Source of the DNA: a bacterium
Lineage (GTDB): Bacteria > Hinthialibacterota > Hinthialibacteria > H5-UNCL2
Length of the DNA stretch: 64,000 nt
Assembly: GCA_015075175.1 (NCBI GenBank)
Contig: JABTUV010000005.1
Span: 62,001-126,000, forward strand
Reading direction: 5' to 3'
Shown: piece by piece, positions 1-9,821 of the stretch
Layout: each line of letters begins with the position of its first letter
How positions within the stretch are numbered: the stretch's first letter is position 1
The notes under the pieces: model-generated
Seen by the model: only the letters and a program-made list of their open reading frames with translations
Databases searched by the model: none
What the model was told of the DNA's origin: nothing
Translations under genes and position numbers: made by a program

Positions 1-591
1 AAGAGGCAGGGAGGGCGGAGCTGGCGGGAGGTTTTGTCGGGGACGGGCAGTCTCGTGCCCAACATGAATGACGCGCGCGAGTTGTGGGCGACGCTGCTGT
101 GGTTTTTGCGGAGGGGACCGCGGCCCAATTACGGGCAGTGGACGTACTGGGAGAAGTTCGACTACTTCGCGGTTTTCTGGGGGGTGGCCATCATCGGCAG
201 CACCGGGTTGATGCTGTGGTTTCCGGAGCATTTCACGCGCATTTTTCCGGGATGGTTGATCAACGTGGCGACCATCATCCACAGCGACGAGGCGCTGTTG
301 GCGGTGGGGTTCATCTTCACCATTCACTTTTTCAACACGCATTTCCGGCCGGACAAGTTTCCCATGGACATGGCGATGTTCACGGGGCGGGTGGCGGTGG
401 AGGAGTTGAAGGAGGATCGGCCGCGGTATTACGAGGAGTTGGCAGCGAGCGGGGAGCTGGAGAAGAACATCGTGCCGCCGGCGCCGCGGGAGATGCACTT
501 CTGGGGGGCGGTGTTCGGGGCGATCGCGCTGGTGGTGGGGTTTTCGCTGGTGGGGTTGATCATTTACTCGATGGTGTTCGGGTATCGGTAG
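1..591 (+). CDS. Cytochrome b-type membrane subunit, 3' fragment
   Basis: This is the C-terminal part of a membrane cytochrome b-like protein, probably passing electrons between the quinone pool and c-type haems. The frame is open to the left edge with no stop, so the gene starts outside the window; a TTG at 34 and an ATG at 64 are internal candidates only. The stretch WTYWEKFDYFAVFWGV, a predicted membrane helix, then HSDEAL and IHFFNTHFRPDKFP aligns by eye with the last third of the next gene (FTYVEKVEYWAVVWGT, IHLYEAFL, HPRHFPFN), so the two are paralogues. A last helix lies near the C-terminus. The next gene starts 72 bp downstream and probably belongs to the same operon. The stop codon TAG lies inside a dispersed repeat. 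Confidence 0.75.
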   Translation, partial: KRQGGRSWREVLSGTGSLVPNMNDARELWATLLWFLRRGPRPNYGQWTYWEKFDYFAVFWGVAIIGSTGLMLWFPEHFTRIFPGWLINVATIIHSDEALLAVGFIFTIHFFNTHFRPDKFPMDMAMFTGRVAVEELKEDRPRYYEELAASGELEKNIVPPAPREMHFWGAVFGAIALVVGFSLVGLIIYSMVFGYR

Positions 592-641
592 TTGCGCAGC
601 GTGCTGGGCGACGCCGGCGAAGAGCAGGCTGAAGTTTGTAC
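588..641 (+). repeat. Dispersed repeat (GTAGTTGCGCAGCGTGCTG family)
   Basis: The core GTAGTTGCGCAGCGTGCTG is followed by a decayed copy of the AGCAGGCTGAAG element. Related cores occur near 9824, 17191, 26657 and, reversed, 41314. The core is self-complementary around GCGCAGC/GCTGCGC, so it can form a hairpin. It overlaps the stop codon of the cytochrome b gene. Confidence 0.7.
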
Positions 642-663
642 TCGGGGATAGCAGAGGGATTTC

Positions 664-2539
664 ATGAGTAGACTGCGAGTTGGTTGCGTGAGTGGTCTTA
701 TTTTTCTGGCGGCGCTGATTATGGGGCTGGCGGGGGAGGAGATTTCGACCGACGACTGCACGACCTGCCATGCGCCGGAAGGCGCCACGGAGCCGTTCCA
801 GCTGCCGCTGTCGGGCAATGACCTGGTGTTTTCAGCGAGTCGGTTCACAACATCTTCAGTTGCACCGACTGCCACGCGGGGGTCACGGACGAGCACATGG
901 AGCAGCCGCCGCCGCGCGTGGATTGCACGAGCTGCCACACGGACGAGGGGGCGGCGATGGAAGGGAGCGTGCACCATCCCCCGAGCGTGGCGGACGCGAC
1001 CTACTATCCGGTCTGCTGGACCTGCCACGGCAAGCACTCGATCTTTTCCTCCGGCGATGCCCGTTCGCACACCTATCCGCCGTCGGTGGACCGGGTGTGC
1101 AGCCAGTGCCACGACTCGGACGCTTTCCGGGCGAAGTTTCCGGCGGTCAACAAGAACATCGTGGCCTCCTATCGGCACTCGACGCACAGCCGGGCGTTGC
1201 ACGAGACGGGCAACCTGGACGCCGCCGCCTGCAACGACTGCCACGGCAGCCACGACATCCTGCCGGGCACGCACGAGAAGAGTTCGGTGAATCGTTTCAA
1301 TTTGGCGGGGACGTGCGGCCAGTGCCACGAGCAGGTTTCCCAGGAATATCTCACGAGCATCCACGGGGAGCTGTTGGCGGCGGGCAACCGGGACACGCCG
1401 GTGTGCACCTACTGCCACGGCGAGCATTACATTCTGAATCCGCGCGATCCGGAGTCGCCGTTGGAGCACACGCGGGTGTCGCGGGAGATCTGCTCGCCCT
1501 GCCACAACTCGGTGGTGATGTCGCGGAAGTACGGGTTGCGCACGGACCGGGTGGCGACCTACGAGGACAGTTATCACGGGCTGGCGACGCGCTTCGGGTC
1601 GACGTCGGCGGCCAACTGCGCGACCTGCCACGGGGTGCACAACATTCTGCCCTCCAGCGATCCGCGTTCCATGGTCCACAAGGCGAACCTACCGGCGACC
1701 TGCGGGCAATGCCATCCGCGCATCCGGCAGGACGCGGAGATCGGGCCGGTGCACACCGCGTCGCTGACGCAGCAGGCGGAGCTGGTGCGCAGGTTCTACA
1801 TGTGGGTGATCGTTTTGACGCTGGGCGGGATGGTGGCGCACAATCTCCTGATCCATTTTCGGCCATCCGCCGGAAGCTGTTGCGCCAGCGCGGGTTGCCC
1901 AAGGTGGGGAAGTTCAACGCCAACGAGATCGTCCAGCATTGGGTTTTGGCGGTGAGTTTCATCGTGCTGGTGATTACCGGGTTCGCCATCACCATGCCGG
2001 ACGCGGGCTGGGTGCAGTTGCTGGCGTCGCTGGGCATGACCGAACACGTGCGCAACCTGATCCACAAGATCGCCGGCGTGGTGCTTTTGGTGCTGGGGGC
2101 TTACCACCTCTTCTACGTTATTCTCAACAGGCACGGACGCTACCATCTGGTGGACATGATACCGCGCGGTCGGGACGTGGTGGTATTCTGGAAGACGGTC
2201 CGGTACTACCTGGGGTTGGAGCGGCATCTGCCGGACGGGCATCACTTCACTTACGTGGAGAAGGTGGAATACTGGGCGGTGGTGTGGGGAACGGTCGTGA
2301 TGGGCGTGACGGGCATCCTGATGTGGCGGCCGGACTGGGCGATGTCGTTTCTGCCCAGTTGGATGCGGGGCGTCAACCAGACCATCCATCTGTACGAGGC
2401 GTTTTTGGCGACGTTCGCCATCATCGTCTGGCACCTGTACGCGGTGTTTCTGCATCCGCGGCATTTTCCCTTCAACACGGTGATTTTGACGGGGCTGGAG
2501 GCGGAGGAGGATGACGACGATTTGGGAGGACGGCGATGA
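664..2539 (+). CDS. Eleven-haem cytochrome c fused to cytochrome b (frameshifted)
   Basis: Membrane electron-transfer protein, probably a quinol-linked multihaem cytochrome. After a signal-like N-terminus (MSRLRVGCVSGLIFLAALIM) I count eleven CXXCH haem sites: CTTCH, CTDCH, CTSCH, CWTCH, CSQCH, CNDCH, CGQCH, CTYCH, CSPCH, CATCH, CGQCH. A membrane helix near 1795-1850 follows, then a cytochrome b-like domain with histidines in QHW, IHK, YHLF, IHLYE and WHLY. The reading frame changes twice, at about 829-843 and about 1858. Each change is a net loss of one base and restores clear homology, so I read this as one gene with sequence errors. The start ATG at 664 is the one in front of the signal sequence. 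It overlaps the next gene by ATGA (2536-2539). The exact electron donor and acceptor are unknown. Confidence 0.8.
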
Positions 2540-4186
2540 GCGCCTCCCGCCTGCCGGCTCCGCACGGGCCGAGTCTCTTGCGGAATCCTCTCAGCTTCCT
2601 GGGCTGGATGATCGCGACGGTTTCGTTTTTCACCGGGCTGGTGCTGATCGTCACGGACATCATCTGGTTCAGCGAGAACGTATACAACGGCATCATCACG
2701 TACATGATCGTGCCGGCGTTTCTTTTTTCCGGACTGGCGCTGGTGGCGGTGGGAGTCATATTGGAATGGCGGCGGCGGCGTCGGGCGGGGTTGGTGCCCG
2801 AGGAGCAGCGGTTTCCCCATCTCGATCTCAACCTGCCGCGGCATCGCAAGGTCCTGACGACGATCATCGTGGCGACCACGCTGGTGGTGGCGATTTCGGC
2901 GGTGGGAGGCTACCAGGCGTACCATTTCACCGAGTCGGTGACGTTCTGCGGCGAGGCCTGCCACAAAGTCATGACGCCGGAGTTCACGGCCTACCAGGGT
3001 TCGCCGCACGCGCGGGTGACCTGCGTGCAATGCCACATCGGGCCGGGGGCGAACGCCTACGTGAAGTCGAAGGCTTCGGGGCTGCGCCAGGTGTGGAAGT
3101 ACAATCTGGACACTTTCGAGCTGCCGGTGGCGGTTCCCATCGCCAACCTGCGTCCGGCGCGCGAGACTTGCGAGCAGTGCCACTGGCCGGAGAAGTTCTC
3201 GGGGGACTTCAAGCGGGTGTTCTGGTACTTCGCGGCCGACGAGGAGAACACGGCGCGGGCCTTTCACCTGCTGATGAAGGTGGGCGGCGCCTCGACCGAC
3301 ACGGGGCGGGTGGGGGGCATCCACTGGCACGTGAGCCGCGAGGACAAAGTCGAGTACTGGGCCAGCGACGCCAAGCGCACGAGCATCCCATGGGTGCGGG
3401 TGACGTATGCGGACGGGCGGTCGCGGGTGTACCGGACGCGCACCCGAGGGGAGCCGCCGGCGGAAGAGATTCGGACGATGGACTGCATGGACTGCCACAA
3501 CCGGCCGTCGCACATCTATTATTCGCCCAAGACCTCGTTGCAGAAGGCGCTGGTTTCGGGGCGGCTGGACCGACGGATTCCGCGTCTATACGGGACGGCG
3601 CTCGAGTTATTGTCGGAGAATTATCCCGACAGCCGACGGCGCTGGCCGCCATCGAGGCGGGCCTGCGCGAGGTCTACGCCGACTCGCTCTCCTCCGCCTC
3701 GCTGGAGGCGACCATCGCCGAACTGTCGCGCATCTATCAGAACACGTTCTTCCCCGAGCAGGGGGTGGACTGGCGGACCTATCCGAACCACATCGGCCAC
3801 ATGCATTATCCCGGTTGCGACCGCTGCCATGACAATCACCGGACGAGCATGGGGCGAGCATCTCCAACGACTGCAACCTGTGCCACGACATCATCGCGCA
3901 GCCGTCGGGGGAGGCGGCGTTCGGGCCGGTCCCCTACGTGGAGCAGCCGTTCGAGCATCCGGGCGGGGAAGGCTGGGAGGGGATGCGGTGCAGCGATTGC
4001 CACGCGGCGGAGGCGCCGACGCCCTCCACACTGATGCCGGAGAGGGCCAGGAAGGAAGCGGCCGCTGGCCGAATGACAGTCGCCACCTCCGCAGGGGACA
4101 TGGCGGTCGGCCAACCGCGACGGTCCCGCGCCGACTTGGCGCATCTCCGCCTCGATACGCGCCCGGTTACGACCATGCACCGCTGA
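2536..4186 (+). CDS. NapC/NirT-like seven-haem cytochrome c (frameshifted)
   Basis: Membrane-anchored multihaem cytochrome that would draw electrons from quinol. Two N-terminal helices (about residues 20-75) and a third at about 112-135 precede the haem sites. The first is the CX3CH type (CGEACH, in FCGEACHKVMTPEFTAYQGSPHARV), followed by CVQCH, CEQCH, CMDCH, CDRCH, CNLCH and CSDCH. The frame breaks at about 3625 and about 3848, both as net one-base losses. The gene is translationally coupled to the preceding eleven-haem fusion (ATGA overlap), so the products probably act in one complex. Past about 4070 the reading frame runs into the first unit of the repeat array, so the last ~38 codons and the TGA at 4184 come from repeat DNA and the natural C-terminus may be lost. 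Confidence 0.75.
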
Positions 4187-5345
4187 GTCGGGCCGCCAGA
4201 AGGACGCATTCGCATCGTCGTCAGAGTCCAGTTTCTCCGGTCGATGCGGCGAGGACAGTCGCCAATTTCCGCAGGGGGATGGAGGCGCGGTCGGGAGGTT
4301 GTGGGCGGAAATCGGCGACGGTCCCGGAACCACAGGCGCTTGGCGTTGATCGAGGCCGCCTCTCGATACGCGGCCCGTAGTTACACCTTGTATCATGGCA
4401 CGGAGCTAGTCGGGCCGCTACTCGAGGACTCGGGTTTTTATTCGCACGATCGTCAGAGTCCAGTTTTCCGGTCGATGTGGCGAGGGACAGTCGCCAATTT
4501 CCGCAGGGGGATCGCGGTCGGGAGGTTGTGGCGGAAATCGGCGACAACCTGTGCGGCTTGGCGCTTGCATCGAGGCATCATACGCGCCCGTAGTTACAGC
4601 CGTCGGCACGGGAGTCGGCGAGGACGGGTTTTTATTCGCACGTTCGTCAGAGTCCAGTTTTCCGGTCGATGTGGCGAGGGACAGTCGCCAATTTCCGCAG
4701 GGGGATGGAGGCGCGGTCGGGAGGTTGTGGGCGGAAATCGGCGACGGTCCCGGGGCAGCTCCGAAGGAGGCTTGGGCGCATCGAGGCCGCCTCTCGATAC
4801 GCGGCCCGTAGTTACACCTTGCATCATGGCACGCTTAGTCCAGACCGCCACTCGAGGACCTGGCCGCACGTTCGTCAGAGTCCAGTTTCCCGGTCGATGG
4901 GCACAGTCGCCACCCGCAGGGGATGGAGGCGCGGTCAGGAGGTTGTGGGCGGAAATCGGACGGTCCCGGGCGTGCCCGAAGCCGGCTTGGGCGCATCGGC
5001 TCGATACGCGAATGGTTACACCCTGCATCGGCACGGCCAACTCGAGGACTCGGGTTTTTTTTATTCGCACGTTCGTCAGAGTCCAGTTTTCCGGTCGATG
5101 CGGCGAGGGACAGTCGCCAATTTCCGCAGGGGGATGGAGGCGCGGTCGGGAGGTTGTGGGCGGAAATCGGCGACGGTCCCGGGTGTTGGAGGCTTGGGCA
5201 TCGAGGTCCGCTTCGAACGCGGCCCGTAGTTACACTGCATCATGGCACGGGAGTTGTCGGGCCGCTATTTCGGGTTCGCATTCTGTCAGAGTCGGAAATC
5301 GATGCGGCGAGGGACAGCCGACCTGACATGAGCAGTTTCCTCGGA
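4072..5345 (+). repeat. Composite tandem repeat array, about six 200-bp units
   Basis: No gene is supported from about 4187 to 5448. The stretch is a degenerate tandem array. The marker CAGAGTCCAGTT recurs at about 4222, 4454, 4648, 4876 and 5077, with a truncated copy at 5286, giving spacings of about 195-235 bp. Each unit joins two hairpin elements: GACAGTCGCCAATTTCCGC pairing with GCGGAAATCGGCGACGGTCC some 55 bp later, then CCTCTCGATACGCGGCCCG pairing imperfectly with GGGCCGCTACTCGAGGAC, followed by a T-run and TTCGCAC. Both elements occur alone elsewhere in the window. A more decayed first unit begins near 4072, inside the preceding gene. Confidence 0.85.
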
Positions 5346-5381
5346 AATCACGGTCCCGGGTGTTGGATGGGCGGTAAACCG

Positions 5382-5409
5382 TTGACTTGCAAGGGAGTTG
5401 TGCTAAATT
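5382..5409 (+). promoter_or_regulatory. Candidate sigma-70-type promoter for the TPR gene
   Basis: TTGACT (5382-5387), a 16-bp spacer and TAAATT (5404-5409) lie 40 bp upstream of the ATG at 5449. This is the first unique sequence after the repeat array. Confidence 0.45.
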
Positions 5410-5448
5410 TCGGGTGATTGAGCGGAAATCCTGAAATTGACGACCGAC

Positions 5449-6120
5449 ATGAGCAGTTTCCTCAAAACGGTAGTGGTTCTGGCGTGCGGAGCGAGTTTCT
5501 GCGCCGCGGCGGCACCAAGAGCCAAGGCCGGTCGCACGCCGGAAGAGGCGGAAGAATATCAGTACCAGATGTACGTGAAGCGGGTCGCGTGGATGAAGGA
5601 GTACGAGCGGGCGGAGGCGGCACGAGTTGCGGCGGCGGCCGCGGCGGCCGCGGCCACGCCGGAGGCGCCCCCCCCGCCGCAGATCGATCCTGCCAAGCTG
5701 GTAGTTCCGCAATTGCGGCCACTCCTGGAAGATACGGCCCGCCGCCCCCACGCCCTGGAGCCGCGGCTCAAGCTCGCGCGCAAGTATCTCAAGCTTCGAC
5801 ATTTCGATCTGGCGCTGGCGACGCTGGACGAGGGGCTGGCGCAGCAGCCGGACTGGTCGCTGGGACGGCTGACGCGCGCCCAGACGCTGTGGCAGAAGGG
5901 CGAGCTGGACGCCGCCCGCCGCGAGTACAGCCTGGTCGTCGTGAGCGAACCCGATTGGATCACCCCGCGCTTCTATCGGGCGCATCTCCTGGAGGCGATG
6001 CAGCGGACGACGGAGGCGATTGAGGATTGGGAGACGCTGGCGCAGATGGCGCAGGAGCGGGGGTTGGTGGATTTGAGCCTTCTGGCCGACCGGCGCATGA
6101 GCGCCTTGCGCGGCCAGTAA
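5449..6120 (+). CDS. Exported TPR-like protein
   Basis: Protein of about 223 residues. The N-terminus (MSSFLKTVVVLACGASFCAAAA) looks like a signal peptide. An alanine-rich stretch of about 12 alanines and a proline run (APPPPQ) follow. The C-terminal half carries about three tetratricopeptide-like helix pairs: LKLARKYLKLRHFDLALATLDEGL, LTRAQTLWQKGELDAARREYSLVV and FYRAHLLEAMQRTTEAIEDWETL. TPR proteins are scaffolds; placed before pseudopilin and GspE/GspF genes, this one may be an assembly or pilotin-like factor, which is an inference. A TTG at 5437 is an alternative start. Bases around the start (CGACC...GACATGAGCAGTTTCCTC) are duplicated about 120 bp upstream at 5321-5343. Confidence 0.75.
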   Translation: MSSFLKTVVVLACGASFCAAAAPRAKAGRTPEEAEEYQYQMYVKRVAWMKEYERAEAARVAAAAAAAAATPEAPPPPQIDPAKLVVPQLRPLLEDTARRPHALEPRLKLARKYLKLRHFDLALATLDEGLAQQPDWSLGRLTRAQTLWQKGELDAARREYSLVVVSEPDWITPRFYRAHLLEAMQRTTEAIEDWETLAQMAQERGLVDLSLLADRRMSALRGQ

Positions 6121-6337
6121 GGTCAGGGACGGTGGGCGCGCCGGTTGGGACGGCGTGTGTTGGATGGGCTGCGAAGGCTCGGCTCGGCCTTGTTCCGGCG
6201 GTTCCGCGTTCTGCGGGCCGGTCAATCTACTGGTTCAGCGAAACACGAGCATGGGTTACGGTCGCCTGGTTTTTAATTCGGCCTTGCCCAGAGACGGTCC
6301 CCGGCCGGGCAAGGGCATGGGGGGGACGGGTGCGCGC

Positions 6338-6736
6338 ATGGGCAGGACGGCCTTGCCGCGGGCGGGGTTCACGCTGGTGGAGATGTATGTGTCGCTCCTG
6401 TGCGTGGTGGTGGCGCTGGCGATTTGCACCGACCTGTTGTTTTCCGGGCGACGGCATCAGGCGGAGGCGCTGGCGACGACCAAGGCGGTCTTCATGGCGC
6501 AGACGCTGTTGGCGGAAGTGGAAGTGACGGCGCCGGCGGCGCGGGCGGGCCTGCCGACGAGCGGCCAATTGCCCAACACGGATCGGTTCGCGGCGGCGGT
6601 CAAGAGTTTCGCCTGGGAACGGGCGATCCAATCGACGCCGGAGGGGACGACGCGGGCGGTGGTAGCGGTGCGCTACCAGATGCCGCGCGACCTGGAGCCG
6701 CGCACGCTGACCTTTGCGCGGGAGTTCCATCCATGA
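6338..6736 (+). CDS. Pseudopilin-like protein (type II secretion/type IV pilus family)
   Basis: A short basic leader (MGRTALPRAG) is followed by the prepilin cleavage/N-methylation motif G|FTLVEM and a hydrophobic helix (YVSLLCVVVALAICTDLLF), the hallmark of type IV pilin-like proteins cut by prepilin peptidase. About 132 residues, small for the family. The start at 6338 is chosen because it gives a leader of usual length; in-frame ATGs at 6251 and 6317 are possible. The rest has no motif I recognise; it may be a minor pseudopilin of the GspH/GspI type. Its stop overlaps the next start by ATGA. Confidence 0.7.
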   Translation: MGRTALPRAGFTLVEMYVSLLCVVVALAICTDLLFSGRRHQAEALATTKAVFMAQTLLAEVEVTAPAARAGLPTSGQLPNTDRFAAAVKSFAWERAIQSTPEGTTRAVVAVRYQMPRDLEPRTLTFAREFHP

Positions 6737-7248
6737 GGCGGCGGAGCGGCGTAACCCTGCTGGAGTTGCTGGTATCGACGGGCCTTCTGGCGATCGTGGG
6801 GACGCTGGCGTTCGGGGCGTTTACCGGTCTATTTTCCGCGCAACGCGACTTGGGGACGCGCCAGCGGATGATAGCGGATTGCTGCAACCGGCTGTGGTCG
6901 GTGGAGCGGGAATTGTCGGGGATTGCGCCGGCGATGCGGCTTTTCCCCGAGGAGGGGCGGACGCGGGTGGACTTTGTCGGCTGGGCCGACCGCATCCAGT
7001 TTCGAGCGGCGGAGCTGGGCGAGCAGGGAGCTCTGGTCCCGCGGGAGATACGTCCTTCGGCGAGCGGCGCAGAGGTGCTGTTCGCCTACCATCGGCGCGG
7101 CGCGCCGCTGGATCAATGGGAGCCGACCTGGCAGGACGCGACGCAATTGCCCGACCTGATCCGGGTGACGGCGCGGGCGACGGACCCCGGCCAGAAGGCG
7201 GGGGCGATTGAGCTTTCGACGCTGGTTGTGGTGAGGTGCAGGCCATGA
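6733..7248 (+). CDS. Minor pseudopilin, GspJ-like
   Basis: 171 residues. The leader MRRRSG is followed by VTLLELLVSTGLLAIVGTLAFGAF, a prepilin-like N-terminus with the conserved glutamate at +5. The body (LWSVERELSGIAPAMRLFPEEG...VDFVGWADRIQFRAAE) resembles the beta-rich domain of GspJ/PulJ-type minor pseudopilins, which cap the pseudopilus; this match is from family knowledge and is moderate. The gene overlaps both neighbours by ATGA (6733-6736 and 7245-7248), implying tight translational coupling in one operon. Confidence 0.7.
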   Translation: MRRRSGVTLLELLVSTGLLAIVGTLAFGAFTGLFSAQRDLGTRQRMIADCCNRLWSVERELSGIAPAMRLFPEEGRTRVDFVGWADRIQFRAAELGEQGALVPREIRPSASGAEVLFAYHRRGAPLDQWEPTWQDATQLPDLIRVTARATDPGQKAGAIELSTLVVVRCRP

Positions 7249-7760
7249 GGCGCCTCAACTCCCACGGGTCTGGAGACGACCTGGGCCACCCCATCCTGGT
7301 TTGTGCGAGGACGAGCAGAGCGGGGATGGCGTTGGTGGGGGCGCTGGTGATTCTCCTGTTTGTGAGCGTGACGGCGGTGGTGCTGATGAGCGTGTCGCAG
7401 GACGAGCTGGCGCGGGCGCGAGGGCGCTTGGACCGGAAGCGGGCGGAGGATGCGGCCTACAGCGCGGTCTCGCGCATGATGGCGCGGATAGAGCGCGAGG
7501 GCGCCATCCCCACGGAGCCGCTGCTGGGCGAAATCTCGGGCATGACCTTCGAGTGCCGAGTCGAGGCGGTGAGCCGCGAGCGGTATCTGGAGATTTCGCC
7601 GCAGTTGCCGGCGTCGCTCTTGCGCATGACGGCGGCGGCGGGGACGAGCGTGCGCGCGCCGGCGGGAAGAGTCGAGTTCCTGCCCGTGGCGCGCGTGGTC
7701 GCCCTGGTGGATGGCGGCGCGCGACCGCCCGTCATTCTCCACTACGGGTACGCCGAGTAG
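7245..7760 (+). CDS. GspK/PilX-like pseudopilin
   Basis: 171 residues. The segment RAGMALVGALVILLFVSVTAVVLMSVSQDELARARGRLDRKRAEDAAYSAV has the layout of GspK or PilX N-termini: a hydrophobic helix, then an amphipathic helix rich in R/A/E. The leader before it is about 29 residues (MRRLNSHGSGDDLGHPILVCARTSRAG), long for the family, and has no glutamate at +5, as is usual in GspK. It is far shorter than a full GspK (about 300 residues), so it may be a PilX-type minor pilin or a reduced GspK. It is coupled to the gene upstream and ends 16 bp before gspE. Confidence 0.6.
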   Translation: MRRLNSHGSGDDLGHPILVCARTSRAGMALVGALVILLFVSVTAVVLMSVSQDELARARGRLDRKRAEDAAYSAVSRMMARIEREGAIPTEPLLGEISGMTFECRVEAVSRERYLEISPQLPASLLRMTAAAGTSVRAPAGRVEFLPVARVVALVDGGARPPVILHYGYAE

Positions 7761-7776
7761 GAAAGGCGGGAATTCC

Positions 7777-9818
7777 TTGGCCAAGAAAAAGAAGTCCTTT
7801 ACCGAGATGTTGGAGACCCCGGTGGGCATGAACATGTTCCGGGAGCTGAAGGATTTTTGGGGAACCCGCTGCCGTTCGGGAAGGGCGAGCGCACGCACCA
7901 GGAGGAGGACAGCTGGCGGACCGCATCGCGCTGCAGACGGGCGCGACCAACCTGGAGGCGGTGCTGGAGCAGTTCAGAAGCGGGGGCGGGCGATCGGGGA
8001 GAGACTCTGACCGAGAAGGGATCGTCAATTCTGAGCAATTGCGGGCGGTGGCGGAGGAGCAGCAGCGGCGGCACGTCTCCCGGTCGCAGGCGCTGGCCAA
8101 CCTGGGGCTGGTGAGTTCCAGCAACATCCACAACACATCGCGCACGTCTTGATGCGCGAATTGAGGAGAAGGAGCAGGGCAAGTCGCTGGACCTGGTGCT
8201 GGTCTCGAAGGGACTCATCAGCAAGGAGCGGATGGCGGAGTTGAAGAAGCTGGCCAAGGATCGGGCGGCGGACCTGGCGCAGACGATCCTGTTGGAGCGG
8301 GCGTTGTCGCTGGCGCAGCTGGGGGAGGTGTTCCGGGAGCAGTATCAGATCGACTGGGTGGACCTGGCGCAGACGCGGGTGGACCCGGCGGCGGCGCGGC
8401 TGATTCCGGATCCCATCATGCGCGAGCAGCGGCTGTTGGCGTTCGAGCAGACGGAGACGGCGTTGCGGGTCGCCATGGCGGATCCGCGCAACGACAACCT
8501 ACGCGACCGCCTGCAGATCATGACGGGCAAGACGATCGTGCCATATCTTGCCGACGAGACGGCGATCGCGGCGGCGCAGCGGCGCTACACCATCGACGCG
8601 CCGGGCCTGGCGGGTGCGCCCGCGCGCCCGCAGGACCTGGAGGAGATGGCGGGCCGCGAGACCACCGTGCGCATGGTGGATCAGATCCTGGAGAGCGCGA
8701 TTCGCGGGCATGCCACCGACATCCATCTGGAGCCGCAGGCCAACCATCTGCGCGTGCGGTATCGCATCGACGGGATGCTGCACGATTTTCTCACCCTGCC
8801 CACGGACGCGGGCACGCCGGTGCTGTCGCGGCTGAAGATCCTGTCGAACATGGATATTACCGAGCGGCGGCGGCCGCAGGACGGGCGGATGACGGCGACC
8901 ATCGGCGAGCGGGTGTATCATTTCCGCGCCTCGACTCTGCCGACGACCATGGGCGAGAAGCTGGCGCTGCGCATCCTGCCGGACGCCTCGCTGATGATGG
9001 GGATGCAGGAGCTGGGACTGGATGAGGCGGAGCAGGTCAAGCTGGACCGCGCGCTGGCGCGTACGCACGGCATGATTCTCGTTACCGGTCCCATCGGTTC
9101 GGGCAAGACCACGACTCTTTACAACATGCTGCAGACCAAGAACCGGCATTCCACCAACATTGTGACCATCGAGGATCCGGTGGAATACCAGTTGCCGGGG
9201 GTGAACCAGATCGCCGTCGATCCCAAGCTGGGGCTGGACTTCGCCTCGGGGCTGCGGGCGGTGCTGAGGCAGGACGCGAACGTGTTGATGGTGGGAGAAA
9301 TCCGGGACAGCGAGACGGCGCAAGCGGCGGTGCGGGCGGCGTTGACGGGGCATCTCTTGTTCTCGACGCTGCACACGCACGACACGGTGGGGGCCATCTA
9401 CGCGCTCAGGCACCTGGGCATCCAGCCGTACCTGATCGCCTCGTCGGTGGTATGCGTGATCGCGCAGCGGCTATTGCGGCGGGTGTGTCCGCATTGCCGG
9501 CGGCTGACGGCGCCGTCGCCGCCGCTGCGGGCGATGATGAAGATGCCGGCCAAGAGCAAGAAGAAGGTCCCCGAGGCGGTGGGCTGCGAGCACTGCTTTC
9601 GCACCGGTTATCAGGGGCGGGTGGGAGTGTTCGACATTCTGCTCCTCAACGACGAGATCAAGAACGCGATTGCCGCGGGCGCGCCGGAGAGCGAGGTGCG
9701 GGGCATGGCGCAGAAGCTGGGTTCGGTGGGACTTCTGCCGCGGGGATGGCGGAAGGTCGAGGAGGGGGCGACCACGCCGGAGGAAGTGCTGAGGGTGTTG
9801 TGTTCGGAGGAGAATTGA
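7777..9818 (+). CDS. gspE: Type II secretion/type IV pilus assembly ATPase GspE/PilB (N-terminus frameshifted)
   Basis: Cytoplasmic hexameric ATPase that drives pseudopilus or pilus assembly. The intact part (from about 8151) has an MshEN-like N-domain, then the ATPase core: Walker A GPIGSGKTT (about 9088), the Asp box TIEDPVEYQ, Walker B-like VLMVGEIRD and the His box HLLFSTLHTHD. A zinc-binding CPHC...CEHC pair lies near the C-terminus. The start TTG at 7777 (MAKKKKSFTEMLETPVG) follows a weak AGG. Between about 7855 and 8150 the frame slips at least seven times, each a net one-base loss, but the pieces join into a normal N-domain (LADRIALQTGATNLEAVL, AIGE, LTEKG, IVNSEQLRAVAEEQQRRH, ALANLGLVSSSNI). 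I therefore call one damaged or badly sequenced gene. Whether it belongs to a secretion system or a pilus cannot be told from this sequence. Confidence 0.85.
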
Positions 9819-9821
9819 CGC

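Noticed and set aside
820-860. Programmed -1 frameshifting in the multihaem cytochrome
   Set aside because: No slippery heptamer followed by a stem-loop was found, and similar shifts occur in many unrelated genes, which points to sequence error.
4072-5345. Possible CRISPR array
   Set aside because: Units are about 200 bp with variable, related interiors and no constant short repeat with unique 30-40 bp spacers; no cas genes.
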